Below are positions 26,071-35,816 of a DNA stretch of 64,000 nt, piece by piece. Source of the DNA: Bacteroidetes Order II. bacterium (GTDB taxonomy: Bacteria > Bacteroidota > Rhodothermia > Rhodothermales > UBA2364); the NCBI GenBank assembly GCA_016788705.1, contig JAEUSQ010000039.1:248001-312000 (forward strand). The letters run 5' to 3'. Each line of letters begins with the position of its first letter. Position 1 is the first letter of the stretch. The position numbers were made by a program, and so were the translations under genes. Below the pieces are notes generated by a model. That model did not search any database. It saw only the letters and a program-made list of their open reading frames with translations, and had not been told where the DNA came from.

Positions 26071-26927
26071 TGCCAAAAATTGCCGGATACGAACTTTACA
26101 CCATTGAAAGTGGCCGCTTTGGCTTAGATGGCGGTGCTATGTTTGGGATAATCCCAAAACCCATGTGGGAAAAATATCTTCAAGCAGATGCACGCAACCG
26201 CATTCCAATGAACATGCGTTGCCTGCTTCTGGTTGGGAACAACCGCGTCATTCTCATAGACACTGGCCTTGGAGACAAGTTCGATGCCAAATTTGGCGAC
26301 ATTTATGCGGTAGATACCGAAATGTTCAATCTCCAACGCTCGTTAAAACACCATGATATAAAACCAGAAGACGTGACCGACGTCATTCTTTCTCATTTAC
26401 ATTTCGACCATGCAGGCGGGAGTACCATAAAAAAAGACGGCAACTTGGTGACGGCCTTTCCGAATGCGGTATATCATGTTCAAACCACACATTGGGAATG
26501 GGCCACCCAAAAACCGAATATCCGTGAACGAAATTCGTTTTTACATGAGAACTTAGCGCCTCTTGCTGATTCTGGACAACTACAACTTCAAACAGGCCCC
26601 GGCACTTTGTTTGAGGGGGTGGAGACGCTGGTCATCCACGGTCACACACCCGGCCAACAAATGATCAAGGTTTCTGATCAATCCCAAACCTTGGTTTTTA
26701 CAGCAGATTTGACTCCTACATTGGCACACATACCTTCTATATGGGTAATGGGGTACGATCTAGATCCCTTGCTGACCATCGCCGAAAAAGATCAGTTTTT
26801 GAAACAAGCTGCCGAGCACAAGTGGAAAATCATGTATGACCACGACCCACTTTCCGAAATATCAGATATTACTTGGACAGATCGCGGGCCTGTTGGTGTA
26901 CTCCCTCGTCCCCTCGCTGATCTTTAG
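26070..26927 (+). CDS. Metallo-beta-lactamase-fold hydrolase
   Basis: A 285-residue hydrolase translationally coupled (1-nt stop/start overlap) to the LON-domain gene. The zinc-binding motif is ILSHLHFDHAGG (HxHxDH), followed by VIHGHTPGQ (His ligand) and FTADLTPT (bridging Asp). The N-terminal block LLLVGNNRVILIDTGLGDKF and overall order resemble the AiiA/quorum-quenching-like and glyoxalase II-like branch. The substrate is not predictable from sequence. Confidence 0.85.
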   Translation: MPKIAGYELYTIESGRFGLDGGAMFGIIPKPMWEKYLQADARNRIPMNMRCLLLVGNNRVILIDTGLGDKFDAKFGDIYAVDTEMFNLQRSLKHHDIKPEDVTDVILSHLHFDHAGGSTIKKDGNLVTAFPNAVYHVQTTHWEWATQKPNIRERNSFLHENLAPLADSGQLQLQTGPGTLFEGVETLVIHGHTPGQQMIKVSDQSQTLVFTADLTPTLAHIPSIWVMGYDLDPLLTIAEKDQFLKQAAEHKWKIMYDHDPLSEISDITWTDRGPVGVLPRPLADL

Positions 26928-27077
26928 GAGGAGGCAGCCAATCGCCCATTACCCATTTTAGACACAATTTCTTCACAATCACCCCCATTGAATACAGGCT
27001 CTATTCAATCATTGCAAGGGTAACATTAACTTTATAAATGTTTATATTTTAATTATTTACAGACGAAATTACACCTT

Positions 27078-27209
27078 ATGGGAACCAAACCACAAACATT
27101 CCGCTTTAAGGCATCAAATTCGTTACACCATACGTTTGCAACCAAAGTTACTATTGCCCTTCTGATACTATCTTTATTTACGAACCCAGACCAGAAACCA
27201 AAATGGTAA
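27078..27209 (+). CDS. Possible 43-residue small membrane/leader peptide upstream of porU
   Basis: The 322-nt gap between the hydrolase and porU contains one small frame worth recording: 43 codons, ATG at 27078, encoding a basic N-terminus (TFRFKASNS), a hydrophobic stretch (VTIALLILSLFT) and a charged tail ending KPKW. It ends 40 nt before porU and is preceded by an AT-rich stretch (tttataaatgtttatattttaat) that may hold the porU promoter. No Shine-Dalgarno sequence or family match was seen, so it may be chance. Confidence 0.25.
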   Translation: MGTKPQTFRFKASNSLHHTFATKVTIALLILSLFTNPDQKPKW

Positions 27210-27249
27210 AAGGTGTTCGGACTATCGGCAAACGTAAACGTAATTTTCC

Positions 27250-30200
27250 ATGTTAAGTCGGTTTTTTTCTCTTTTCGGATTGCAACTTATTGCAACATTG
27301 GCCAGTGCATTATACGGCCAGCAAGCCCACATTGAGCGCTTGTCTCAAGATGCAAATCAGGCCATCTTCCGGATTCATACCTCTTGGAAAAGCGAAGTAA
27401 ATCCAGAAAACCTGAAGGCAAAAACGGCCGAACAAATCCTTATAGCGCTTACCGATGGCTGGGCGATTGTTTCCGAACAAATATCCTTGCCCACACACGC
27501 TCTCCCTACCATAGAGGTTTCGGGAACGCGCTTTGAAACCATATCGGTACAAAATATTGCACACAAAACCTTATTTGAAGGCTATGTAAACGATTTGGCC
27601 AGTATTGGACAACTGGGGATCGAAAGAAAAAAACCTACGGCCACCCTCACGGCCAATCTTCTTTCCTACGACAAGGAACAGGGGCTTTTATACCGCTACA
27701 CCGAGTACCTTATTACGGTGCGCTTCGGCAAAAACGATGTCTTATCCAAAAAGGAAACTTGTAGCAACGCCCATGTGGCAACAACCAAAAGTGTGCTCGC
27801 ACAAGGGCGCTGGTTCCGCTTTCCCGTCACCGAAGAAGGACTTTATAAAATTGATGCCGCTTATTTACAAGGCTTGGGCGTAACGGGAACCATAGACTGG
27901 ACCAAAGTACAAATATATGGGAATGGGGGTAAGATGTTACCAGCCAAAAATTGCGACCCAAGGCCCGGAGACCTTACGCCTATATCCGTATCCGTCTTGT
28001 CTGATGGCCTTGTCTTTTATGGAAATGGGCCCAAAGGCTGGATTTACAATGCCGATCAAAACCTTTGGGAGCACTTTTCGCACGATTTTAGCAATGAAAA
28101 CATTTACTTCATCCGTGTGGATGAGACCGCTCCCACTCTTGTAAAGGCAGCCCTTGCACCCAACCAGAACAATCCGGTTACCCTCACCCAAACAACTGGT
28201 CGGTGGTTCAAAGAAGAAGACAAGATAAACATTGGCGGCGACTCTGGATCGGGTTTAGACTGGTTAGGGCAAGAAGTACTGGGCGGCGGTAGCGTTACCG
28301 TTGTGGATCAGGTCTTTGATGGCCTCGCAAGTGGAACCGTACAATACCGTGCCCGAATTGCAGCGCGCGCAAATCCAGGTGCGCAAGTTTCAGTAATTTC
28401 GGGCAACAACACCCTCCACCAATTTACCAGTAGAATTGTGGACTTAAACCAAAGTTTAGGAGTTAAAGCGTCTGAGGAGTCTTTCTCCTTCACCCATACT
28501 GCTGTTACAGGAAGTAAACAAACCATTCAATTTCGATTAGCGAAAACAGACAATGATCCCCGGTTTTGGATGGATTGGATTGCGGCATTTTATCCGCAAG
28601 ACCTGGTTGCAGCCAACCAGTACCTCCGCTTTGCCACCCCAACAGGGGAAAAAGGAGAAATAATTTTTGCTTTGTCCGGTTTTGCTTCCACGCCCACTGT
28701 TTGGGATATTACAGACGGTAAAGATACCCGCCAATTGCCCGTCTCGGAATCCGGTGGCAAATATTTGGTTAGGATGAATATTGCCGACACGCCAAGGGAA
28801 CTGGTGGCTTTTGTACCCACAGCCATCACCTACAAAAAACCTGCAACCGGAAGTGCCGTTGCCAACCAAAACCTGCATGGTATAACCACCATTCCAGCTT
28901 TTGTAATAGTCACCCCAACCGAATTTAAAAGTCAAGCCGAAAACCTGGCCCAATACCGTCGGAGCCAAGGAATTACTACCGAAGTGGTAGAAATTCACCA
29001 AATAATAAACGAGTTTTCAGGTGGCGTAATGGACATGCGGGCGATGCGCGACTACTTCAAGTTTTTGTACGACAAAGATACCCAAGACGTTTTTAAATAT
29101 GTCTTGCTTTTTGGAGATGGACATTTTGATTACCGCAACATTAATGGTACTACCAATACGCTTAAAAATTGGATTCCAGTGTACCAAACGGATGAATCAT
29201 TCGATGAAATAACATCGTTCACTTCTGATGATTATTTTGGACTATTAGATGATCAAGAAGGCGAATGGCGATGGCTTTTTGATTCAAGTTCTTCTTTTGA
29301 AAGAATGGATATTGGTATTGGTCGGTTTGTGGTACAAAGTACAGCACAAGCAGCAGGGGTGATCCAAAAAATAAAGCATTATGAAAACCCAAAAAATCTA
29401 GGCGCATGGAGAACCCGTTTTACCTTTATTGCAGATGATGAAATTGCCGGGTCTCGCCAGCCTGAATCAGATTTACACACCCAGAATGCCGATATGATTG
29501 CTCGGATGTTGGAAGACATAGCACCAGACTTTAACCTACATAAAATTTATGCCATGTCTTATAATCCTGTTACAACCGTAAACGGACGACGCGTACCGGA
29601 GGCTAAAGACGAAATTTTCCGCGCCTTTAACGAGGGAACTTTGGTATGGAATTACAGTGGGCACGGGGGTTATGAAGCCTTGGCGGATGAAAAATTGGTT
29701 TTGCTAGAGGACCTCAATGAATTGGCCAACCTTGATACTTTACCGATCATTGTGACGGCTACATGTTCTTTCGGACACTGGGACTACGCCGATAAACAAA
29801 GTGGCGCCGAGGTTGCATTTCTAAATGCAGACGGAGGAGCAATTGCAGTCTTTACAACCGTGCGTCCTGTGTACACTACAAGTTCCTTAGATTCCCTCAA
29901 CCCTGGACTGAACCGACAACTGACGATTCAGATGGTAACCCGCGAACCGAATGGCCTCCCCCAACGCTTTGGAGATGTCTTACGCAAAACCAAAAATACA
30001 ACAGCGGGCTCGCAAGATAATAACCGGAAATTCAATTTATTTGGGGACCCTACGATGCGTGTAGGGTTGCCCACCCTTAAAACCGTTGTTTCAACAATTA
30101 ATGAAAAACCGCTTACCGATAACCTCCAGATTAAAGCCTTAGATAAAGTGGTAGTAAAAGGTGAAGTTGTACAACAAAACGGTCAACGGGCCACTGATTT

Positions 30201-31185
30201 CTCCGGTAAAGTGGACCTAATGGTGTATGATGCACCGCGCCAAGTTACGCTCCGAGACGCACAATATTTACCAGGTGGACAATATAAAGTTTACCGCGAT
30301 CTTATTTTCAGAGGACGCGCAAGTGTTAAAAATGGAGAATATACCCTTACTTTTGTCGCTCCCAAAGACATATCGTATAGCAATACCAATGGACGTATTT
30401 CGTTGTATGCGGCTGGAGCACAAACAGACGCAATTGGACATAGCTTACGTATCGTAATTGGCGGCACAGCCACAAATCCGATCAAAGACTTAAAAGGGCC
30501 GGAAGTTCAGCTTTTTTTGAATGACACCACGTTTGTTTCCGGTGGTATCACCCATAAAAAACCACGATTGATTGCCAAATTATTCGACGAAAATGGCCTC
30601 AATACCGTTGGGACAGGAATTGGCCATGAGTTACTGCTGGTGATCAATGGAGATGAACAAAATGCCCGCAACCTGAGTGAGTTCTTTGTAGGAAATGAAA
30701 ATTCTTACCAGCGCGGAATGGTGTCTTATGCCTTACCCGAATTGGCTCCCGGCACACACACCCTCACATTGAAGGCATGGGATGTCTCTAACAACTCTAG
30801 TTTGGCAACTTTAGACTTTGTGGTGGCCGATGAGCAACAGCTGGAAATTCGGAATCTGGCCAATTATCCGAATCCAACCATGGGACCCACCCGTTTTGTT
30901 CTGGAACACAACCAAATTCCGGGGCGTACCGCCCGAGCAGAAATCAAAATATTCTCGCTCAGTGGCCGCTTAATCCGAACCATTGGCACAGACGAACTCC
31001 TACCCGGCGGTGTTCTAACCGGAAGCACCTTGCAATACCAATGGGATGGAAAAGATGAAGATGGGGATGCACCTGCTATGGGTGTGTATCTCTATAAAGC
31101 CAAGATAGAAATCACCGATGAAACCAGCGAAATCCCCACCAAGCAAACTGCGGAACTGATTGAAAAAATGGCCATTATTCGCTAA
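27250..31185 (+). CDS. porU: Type IX secretion system sortase PorU (C25 gingipain-like)
   Basis: A 1311-residue surface-associated protease. The signal peptide is at residues 1 to about 23 (ASALYGQQA). The C25 gingipain-type catalytic domain occupies roughly residues 545-945, with the catalytic pair visible as H805 in SGHGGYEALADE and C839 in VTATCSFGHWD, and a conserved FGDPTMRVG near 935. After that come beta-sandwich domains and a C-terminal type A sorting/FlgD-like domain (NYPNPTMGPT, then IKIFSLSGRLIRTI and GVYLYKAK). PorU cleaves the C-terminal signal of T9SS cargo and attaches the cargo to A-LPS or an equivalent lipid in P. gingivalis. porV follows, as in many Bacteroidota. Confidence 0.93.
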   Translation: MLSRFFSLFGLQLIATLASALYGQQAHIERLSQDANQAIFRIHTSWKSEVNPENLKAKTAEQILIALTDGWAIVSEQISLPTHALPTIEVSGTRFETISVQNIAHKTLFEGYVNDLASIGQLGIERKKPTATLTANLLSYDKEQGLLYRYTEYLITVRFGKNDVLSKKETCSNAHVATTKSVLAQGRWFRFPVTEEGLYKIDAAYLQGLGVTGTIDWTKVQIYGNGGKMLPAKNCDPRPGDLTPISVSVLSDGLVFYGNGPKGWIYNADQNLWEHFSHDFSNENIYFIRVDETAPTLVKAALAPNQNNPVTLTQTTGRWFKEEDKINIGGDSGSGLDWLGQEVLGGGSVTVVDQVFDGLASGTVQYRARIAARANPGAQVSVISGNNTLHQFTSRIVDLNQSLGVKASEESFSFTHTAVTGSKQTIQFRLAKTDNDPRFWMDWIAAFYPQDLVAANQYLRFATPTGEKGEIIFALSGFASTPTVWDITDGKDTRQLPVSESGGKYLVRMNIADTPRELVAFVPTAITYKKPATGSAVANQNLHGITTIPAFVIVTPTEFKSQAENLAQYRRSQGITTEVVEIHQIINEFSGGVMDMRAMRDYFKFLYDKDTQDVFKYVLLFGDGHFDYRNINGTTNTLKNWIPVYQTDESFDEITSFTSDDYFGLLDDQEGEWRWLFDSSSSFERMDIGIGRFVVQSTAQAAGVIQKIKHYENPKNLGAWRTRFTFIADDEIAGSRQPESDLHTQNADMIARMLEDIAPDFNLHKIYAMSYNPVTTVNGRRVPEAKDEIFRAFNEGTLVWNYSGHGGYEALADEKLVLLEDLNELANLDTLPIIVTATCSFGHWDYADKQSGAEVAFLNADGGAIAVFTTVRPVYTTSSLDSLNPGLNRQLTIQMVTREPNGLPQRFGDVLRKTKNTTAGSQDNNRKFNLFGDPTMRVGLPTLKTVVSTINEKPLTDNLQIKALDKVVVKGEVVQQNGQRATDFSGKVDLMVYDAPRQVTLRDAQYLPGGQYKVYRDLIFRGRASVKNGEYTLTFVAPKDISYSNTNGRISLYAAGAQTDAIGHSLRIVIGGTATNPIKDLKGPEVQLFLNDTTFVSGGITHKKPRLIAKLFDENGLNTVGTGIGHELLLVINGDEQNARNLSEFFVGNENSYQRGMVSYALPELAPGTHTLTLKAWDVSNNSSLATLDFVVADEQQLEIRNLANYPNPTMGPTRFVLEHNQIPGRTARAEIKIFSLSGRLIRTIGTDELLPGGVLTGSTLQYQWDGKDEDGDAPAMGVYLYKAKIEITDETSEIPTKQTAELIEKMAIIR

Positions 31186-31227
31186 TGGGGTGTTCTCCTT
31201 TAAAAACACGAACTTTATTGCTTAGTA

Positions 31228-31261
31228 CCAGAACTAAAAAATTGGTATCTTTATGTTCTGG
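31228..31261 (+). other. Inverted repeat between porU and porV
   Basis: A perfect 7-bp stem (ccagaac/gttctgg, 31228-31234 and 31255-31261) overlaps an alternative 5-bp stem (tacca/tggta, 31226-31230 and 31243-31247); the two cannot form together. It lies in the 106-nt gap before porV. No T tract follows. It might be a processing or attenuation signal, or may be chance. Confidence 0.3.
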
Positions 31262-31291
31262 AAATTTAATCCTTAAAACATTTAATTGTCT

Positions 31292-32416
31292 ATGATCAGA
31301 AAATCCCTGCTCGCACTCTTCGTTTTGTTTTACACTTCGGGTGTTTTTGCGCAAAACAATGCTGCGGTCGTTTTCTTACAAATAGAACCAGACGCCCGTT
31401 TTTCTGGAATGGGAAATGCTGGCAGCGCAGTAGCCGATAACTCCAGTGCCGTTTTTTGGAACCCTGCCGGACTAGCCTCCCAAAAAAATACAGAATTTAG
31501 TTTGACCCACTCAAACTGGTTGCCCAAACTAAGTAGCGATTTGTTCTATGAATATCTTACTGGAAAATATCATGTTGAGGGCTTGGGGACCTTCGGCGCC
31601 CATGTTACGTTCCTCAACCTTGGTGAAAGTGAACGCCGCGACGAATCCAACAACCTGATTGATACTTTCCGCTCATACGATGCCGCTGCTGGGGTTTCAT
31701 TCGGATTTCCGGTGAATGAACGTCTTTCGATAGGAACAGGTGCACGTATCATCTATTCCAATCTGGATAGCGGCGGTGGTAGTGTCGGAACCCAGAAGAC
31801 ACAGGCCGGGATATCGGCGGGTGTGGATATGGGACTACTCTACAAAGCACGTCCAATAAATTTGGGCGGCATCAAGACTTCGCTCTCTGCTGGATTTAAC
31901 CTTGCCAATATGGGGCCAACCATCCAGTATTCTGATAAAGGGCAAAGCGACCCTATCCCGACCAATATTCGCCTTGGGGTAGCCAGCCGTTTCGACATTG
32001 ACAACTACAACTCCATTACCTTGGTGGGGGATGCCACCAAATTGTTGGTTCATTCCGAAAAGAACGCAGATACGGGTAACTTCGAAGCTGATCCATTTTA
32101 CAAGGCCATTTTTAGCTCATGGAAGCCCCTCACTGTAAATATTGCACCACAAGGGCAGCCGGAAGTATTTAAGACCCTTAGCATTGCGAACCAAATGACA
32201 TGGGCCGCTGGAATGGAATACTGGTACCGCAAATTCTTCGCCATTCGTGCTGGGTATTTTTACGAACATCCGGATAACGGAAACCGGAACTTCCTTACAC
32301 TTGGCGCGGGAATTCGCCAAAGTATTATTGGTGTTGATTTTTCCTACGTGATTTCTTTACAGGAAAATGGCCCCAACTCCGATACCCCCCGTTTCTCCAT
32401 CATCCTGAATTTATAA
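31292..32416 (+). CDS. porV: Type IX secretion outer-membrane protein PorV
   Basis: A 374-residue FadL-like beta-barrel of the PorV family. A signal peptide (residues 1 to about 18, cleavage near VFAQ) is followed by the conserved PorV N-terminus: FLQIEPDARFSGMGNAGSAVADNSSAVFWNPAGLA. Alternating hydrophobic strands continue to the terminal RFSIILNL. PorV shuttles T9SS cargo from the Sov/SprA translocon to the PorU attachment complex. It follows porU by 106 nt. The start MIRKSL was chosen because a TTG two codons upstream has no advantage. Confidence 0.9.
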   Translation: MIRKSLLALFVLFYTSGVFAQNNAAVVFLQIEPDARFSGMGNAGSAVADNSSAVFWNPAGLASQKNTEFSLTHSNWLPKLSSDLFYEYLTGKYHVEGLGTFGAHVTFLNLGESERRDESNNLIDTFRSYDAAAGVSFGFPVNERLSIGTGARIIYSNLDSGGGSVGTQKTQAGISAGVDMGLLYKARPINLGGIKTSLSAGFNLANMGPTIQYSDKGQSDPIPTNIRLGVASRFDIDNYNSITLVGDATKLLVHSEKNADTGNFEADPFYKAIFSSWKPLTVNIAPQGQPEVFKTLSIANQMTWAAGMEYWYRKFFAIRAGYFYEHPDNGNRNFLTLGAGIRQSIIGVDFSYVISLQENGPNSDTPRFSIILNL

Positions 32417-32505
32417 TCCCATAAAGAGGTCTCTATGATCTCTGGGATAAACCGAATGGTTATGGGGAGCGTGCCATCGTGCGTTCCCCTTTTTTTAAGA
32501 CCTCC

Positions 32506-35097
32506 ATGAAGTTGTATAAGCGCCTTTTTTTACCCCTCATTTTTGGCTTTTGGAGCCTCGGAGCCTCCCAGCAAATTATTGCCCAAACCTTGCGTAATCC
32601 GGCTGCAGACCTTTATCATGTGGTCGCGCTTCGTGTCGAATTTCAACCAGACACCACTCGTTTTACGACAGGTGATGGAACATTTTCCGACAAACTATGG
32701 AAGGGATTGGTGCCCAAAATAGATCCACTACCTCATGATGCAGGTTATTTCCAGGCGCATTTAACGTTTTTAGAAAATTATATCGCAAGGGTTTCGGATG
32801 GAAAAACCAGCCTTAAGACACATCTAATTCCAGAAATTGTACGAGTCTCTAAGCAAATGGGTGCTTATGCACCAACGGGCAAAACATCCGACTCGGAGGC
32901 CGAAAGACAAAAATTGGCCGCTCTGGTAAAAGAAGCTTGGCAACTTGCGGATGTTCAAAGCAGTTTCGACATCACAGGGATGGACCCCAAACGCACCCTG
33001 TTTCTACTCTTCCATGCAGGCGCCGGACGCGATATTGAACTCGTTGGCACCACCTTGCTAAAAACACCGGAAGACCTACCTTCTCTTTTTTTCAACCAGC
33101 CAGCCCTCGACAAACTAACCGGCGGTAACATCCGCTTTAAAGGCTTTGAGGTGAACCATACCGCTATCCTGCCAGAAACAGAAACCCGTTTGGGATATGA
33201 TAGTTTTGCCCAAAAAAACTTTCTCGTAGAAGTTTCGATTAATGGACTCCTTGCGGCTTCGTTTCTAAACTATTTGGGGGTTCCCGATTTGTTTGACACC
33301 GTTACTGGCAAAACAGCCATCGGTTCTTTTTGTGTGATGGACGGTGAAGGTATTTTTGCCTATAATGGCCTTTTTCCGCCCGAACCTTCTGCATGGGTAA
33401 AATACTATGTAGGCTGGACAGAACCCCGCCTCCTTCTGCCGGAATACGCGAAGCCGCAAGAAGTGGTTTTAGAACAAGCAGGGGCCGCCACTACTTCTGA
33501 CGTCATCAAAATTCCGTTGTCCCATACCGAATATTATTTGGTTGAAAATCGTCAACGCGATGCAGAAGGGGATGGCATTCGACTCCAAATTCGGAGACCG
33601 GATGGTCAGGTTATTACACAAGTTTTTACCAACCACGACCAAACCTTTACCAGAACAGATCAGTCAGGAATTTCAAGTGGAACGGTTGTGGGCGTGGACA
33701 ATTACGACTGGGCTTTACCGGGTGGTGTGGACCGTGCCGGACATGATCGCATGGGCGGCATTTTGGTCTGGCATATAGACGAAACGGTCTTACGTGCCAA
33801 ATTGGCGGATAACCGAGTGAATGTGGACGCTCAGCAACGAGGGGTTGATTTGGAGGAAGCAGACGGTGCACAAGACATTGGGGTCGCCTCTTTCCCTTGT
33901 AGCGACGAAGGAGATAACAATATACTTCGCGGCAGCTACGACGATTTTTGGTTTTTGAACAATCCCGTAAATTGTGTGATTGATGCTGCCGCAAAACCAA
34001 TTGGTCAATACAGGAATGAACTTGGTCCAAGCACTTTCCCCAATACCAATACCAATTCCGGCGCCAAGACAGGGGTTCAGCTGTTTGACTTTTCGGCAAC
34101 GGGCGCCCAAATGGGCTTTAAGGTCAGCCGGAAGAAGGTACCTACTTATCTGGAGAACAGGATATTACCCAATTCCGTTTCGCTCAAAACAACCCAATTG
34201 ACCTCGGCACCTGTAAAAGCCATGCTAAATGGCCAGACATGGACGCTAACGCCCCAGATGGATACCAAACGTTATACCTGGATGAAGGACAATTCAACCG
34301 GAAAAACGTTTGATCCCGCGCAGTACTTGTCAGGAACCACAACGATCAATGGATTCCCTATTCTGACGAACATTGGCCCCCAAGAATCTCTGGTGGCACT
34401 CACCACCGTAGATAAGTACTTACTTGGTTTCAATACCGAAGGCGCCATGGCTGAGGGCTTCCCTATTGTACTGCCCAGTTCCTCCATCCACCAACCATTA
34501 GTCATTCGGTTCAAGGCTCAACAGAAAGGGACTGTCATTATTGCGGGTACCGACGGCAACCTGTATGGTTTTGATTTAGACCGAGGCGGTAAACCACATC
34601 CCGATTTTCCCCTTGCTGCGGGTGGCACGTTTTCACATCATCCAAAAGCAGACCTTGAAGGAATTTATATCAAGAATGGTACAACAGACGGCCAATTTTG
34701 GCGTTGGGATACAGGATACATTTCTTCAATTTTATGGGGTGAGTTGTTTTATGATGCACAAAACAGTAATACCATCACACTTACAAGTATGTCACTCCCC
34801 GCTTTTGAAGAACTGCTTATCTCGAAGGAAACATATAATTGGCCCAATCCTGTCCGAAAAGGCACTACACACTTGCGTCTTGCTTGCACAGAGACCTGTG
34901 ACGTAAGTATTCTTATCACCGATTTGGCAGGACAAAAGATCGCTGTTTTTGATTTGAAAAACATCCCCGCACAAATACCATACGAAACAAACTGGTCGGC
35001 CTCTGTTCCAAATGGGGTGTATTTGGCAAAGGTTAAAGCCAGCAGTACCAATAGAACCGAGTATAAAATCATTCAAATTGCAGTGGTAAAACAATAA
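32506..35097 (+). CDS. T9SS cargo with M6-like (immune inhibitor A-like) fold lacking the HExxH zinc motif
   Basis: An 863-residue secreted protein. It starts with a signal peptide (cleavage near IIAQ). Its central region resembles M6-type metallopeptidase-like proteins found in the Bacteroidota/Chlorobi group: LYHVVALRVEFQPD near the start, LGVPDLFDTVTG and SFCVMDGEG in the position of the usual GLPDLYD and WDLMG blocks, and GGILVWHIDE later. At residues 251-255, where HExxH should precede LG(V/L)PDL, the sequence is A-S-F-L-N, so the zinc site is absent. Residues about 785-863 form a type A sorting domain (NWPNPVRKGTT, then ILITDLAGQKIAVFD and NGVYLAKV). Probably a non-catalytic surface protein. 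The first paralog of the next family starts 5 nt downstream. Confidence 0.7.
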   Translation: MKLYKRLFLPLIFGFWSLGASQQIIAQTLRNPAADLYHVVALRVEFQPDTTRFTTGDGTFSDKLWKGLVPKIDPLPHDAGYFQAHLTFLENYIARVSDGKTSLKTHLIPEIVRVSKQMGAYAPTGKTSDSEAERQKLAALVKEAWQLADVQSSFDITGMDPKRTLFLLFHAGAGRDIELVGTTLLKTPEDLPSLFFNQPALDKLTGGNIRFKGFEVNHTAILPETETRLGYDSFAQKNFLVEVSINGLLAASFLNYLGVPDLFDTVTGKTAIGSFCVMDGEGIFAYNGLFPPEPSAWVKYYVGWTEPRLLLPEYAKPQEVVLEQAGAATTSDVIKIPLSHTEYYLVENRQRDAEGDGIRLQIRRPDGQVITQVFTNHDQTFTRTDQSGISSGTVVGVDNYDWALPGGVDRAGHDRMGGILVWHIDETVLRAKLADNRVNVDAQQRGVDLEEADGAQDIGVASFPCSDEGDNNILRGSYDDFWFLNNPVNCVIDAAAKPIGQYRNELGPSTFPNTNTNSGAKTGVQLFDFSATGAQMGFKVSRKKVPTYLENRILPNSVSLKTTQLTSAPVKAMLNGQTWTLTPQMDTKRYTWMKDNSTGKTFDPAQYLSGTTTINGFPILTNIGPQESLVALTTVDKYLLGFNTEGAMAEGFPIVLPSSSIHQPLVIRFKAQQKGTVIIAGTDGNLYGFDLDRGGKPHPDFPLAAGGTFSHHPKADLEGIYIKNGTTDGQFWRWDTGYISSILWGELFYDAQNSNTITLTSMSLPAFEELLISKETYNWPNPVRKGTTHLRLACTETCDVSILITDLAGQKIAVFDLKNIPAQIPYETNWSASVPNGVYLAKVKASSTNRTEYKIIQIAVVKQ

Positions 35098-35102
35098 TAC
35101 CT

Positions 35103-35687
35103 ATGAAGTACTTCCTCTTTTTTTTACTTTGCTTTTTGACCTTTCCCATACAAGCCCAAAAAAATCCCGATCTGGTTGTAGAATTGGCCCAGATTGCAGA
35201 ACCATTACCCTTGATATCTTCGAAGAAACAGCTTACGACTGCCTATATGGCTTCTTTACTCAATACAGCACTCCCGGTTGTTGCCTATCAAGTGCTGAGC
35301 CAAAAAATAGACTCCGACGCCCTGATCTGGATTCCTCTATATGCTATGAGTGTGGGACCATCCGGCGGGCATCTTTATACAAGAGATTGGAAGCGTGTAG
35401 GCATTGGTTCGGCCAGCCGTCTCGTAGGTACTGCTATGGTCATTTCCACTGCCTTCCTATGTTTTGAGTCAGGTTGTACGGGTCATGAAAAAACGAGGCA
35501 AACCTTTATACAGATAATAGGAGGCGTCATGTACATCGGTGGATTGGCCTACAGCCTCGCCACCACTCCAAAATCTGTAATATCTTATAATCTCCGTCAT
35601 GAGCAAAAAGTCAAATTGGCGTTGGCACTTTTACCGGATAATACGCAAAAGCCTCATCTTGGCATCTCTATGTATGTTAGTTTTTAA
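35103..35687 (+). CDS. Exported/membrane protein of unnamed family (GPSGG motif), copy 1
   Basis: A 194-residue protein with a signal peptide (MKYFLFFLLCFLTFPIQAQ). The body shows several membrane-like helices and the motif YAMSVGPSGGHLYTRDWKR (about residues 79-97), followed by a conserved Gly-Ser-x-x-Arg helix and a Cys pair in CFESGC. It ends in SMYVSF. Clearly homologous to the two genes that follow. The motif resembles GPSxGxxY signatures I have seen in unnamed Bacteroidota membrane proteins; no function is known. It lies 5 nt after the M6-like gene, so these two are probably co-transcribed. Confidence 0.65.
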   Translation: MKYFLFFLLCFLTFPIQAQKNPDLVVELAQIAEPLPLISSKKQLTTAYMASLLNTALPVVAYQVLSQKIDSDALIWIPLYAMSVGPSGGHLYTRDWKRVGIGSASRLVGTAMVISTAFLCFESGCTGHEKTRQTFIQIIGGVMYIGGLAYSLATTPKSVISYNLRHEQKVKLALALLPDNTQKPHLGISMYVSF

Positions 35688-35816
35688 AATTATTTTGCCA
35701 AAATAAGGATTTAATTTTTTGTTTCAACTGTAATAAATCTATATCGCCTATAAATTATTTGGTAATCAATGGATCACGTTATTTATTTCTATTTTCCTCA
35801 ATAAAAACGCTGCCCA

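Noticed and set aside
26928-26945. Purine-rich aggaggagg after the hydrolase stop, like a Shine-Dalgarno site
   Set aside because: No start codon or open frame follows at suitable spacing.
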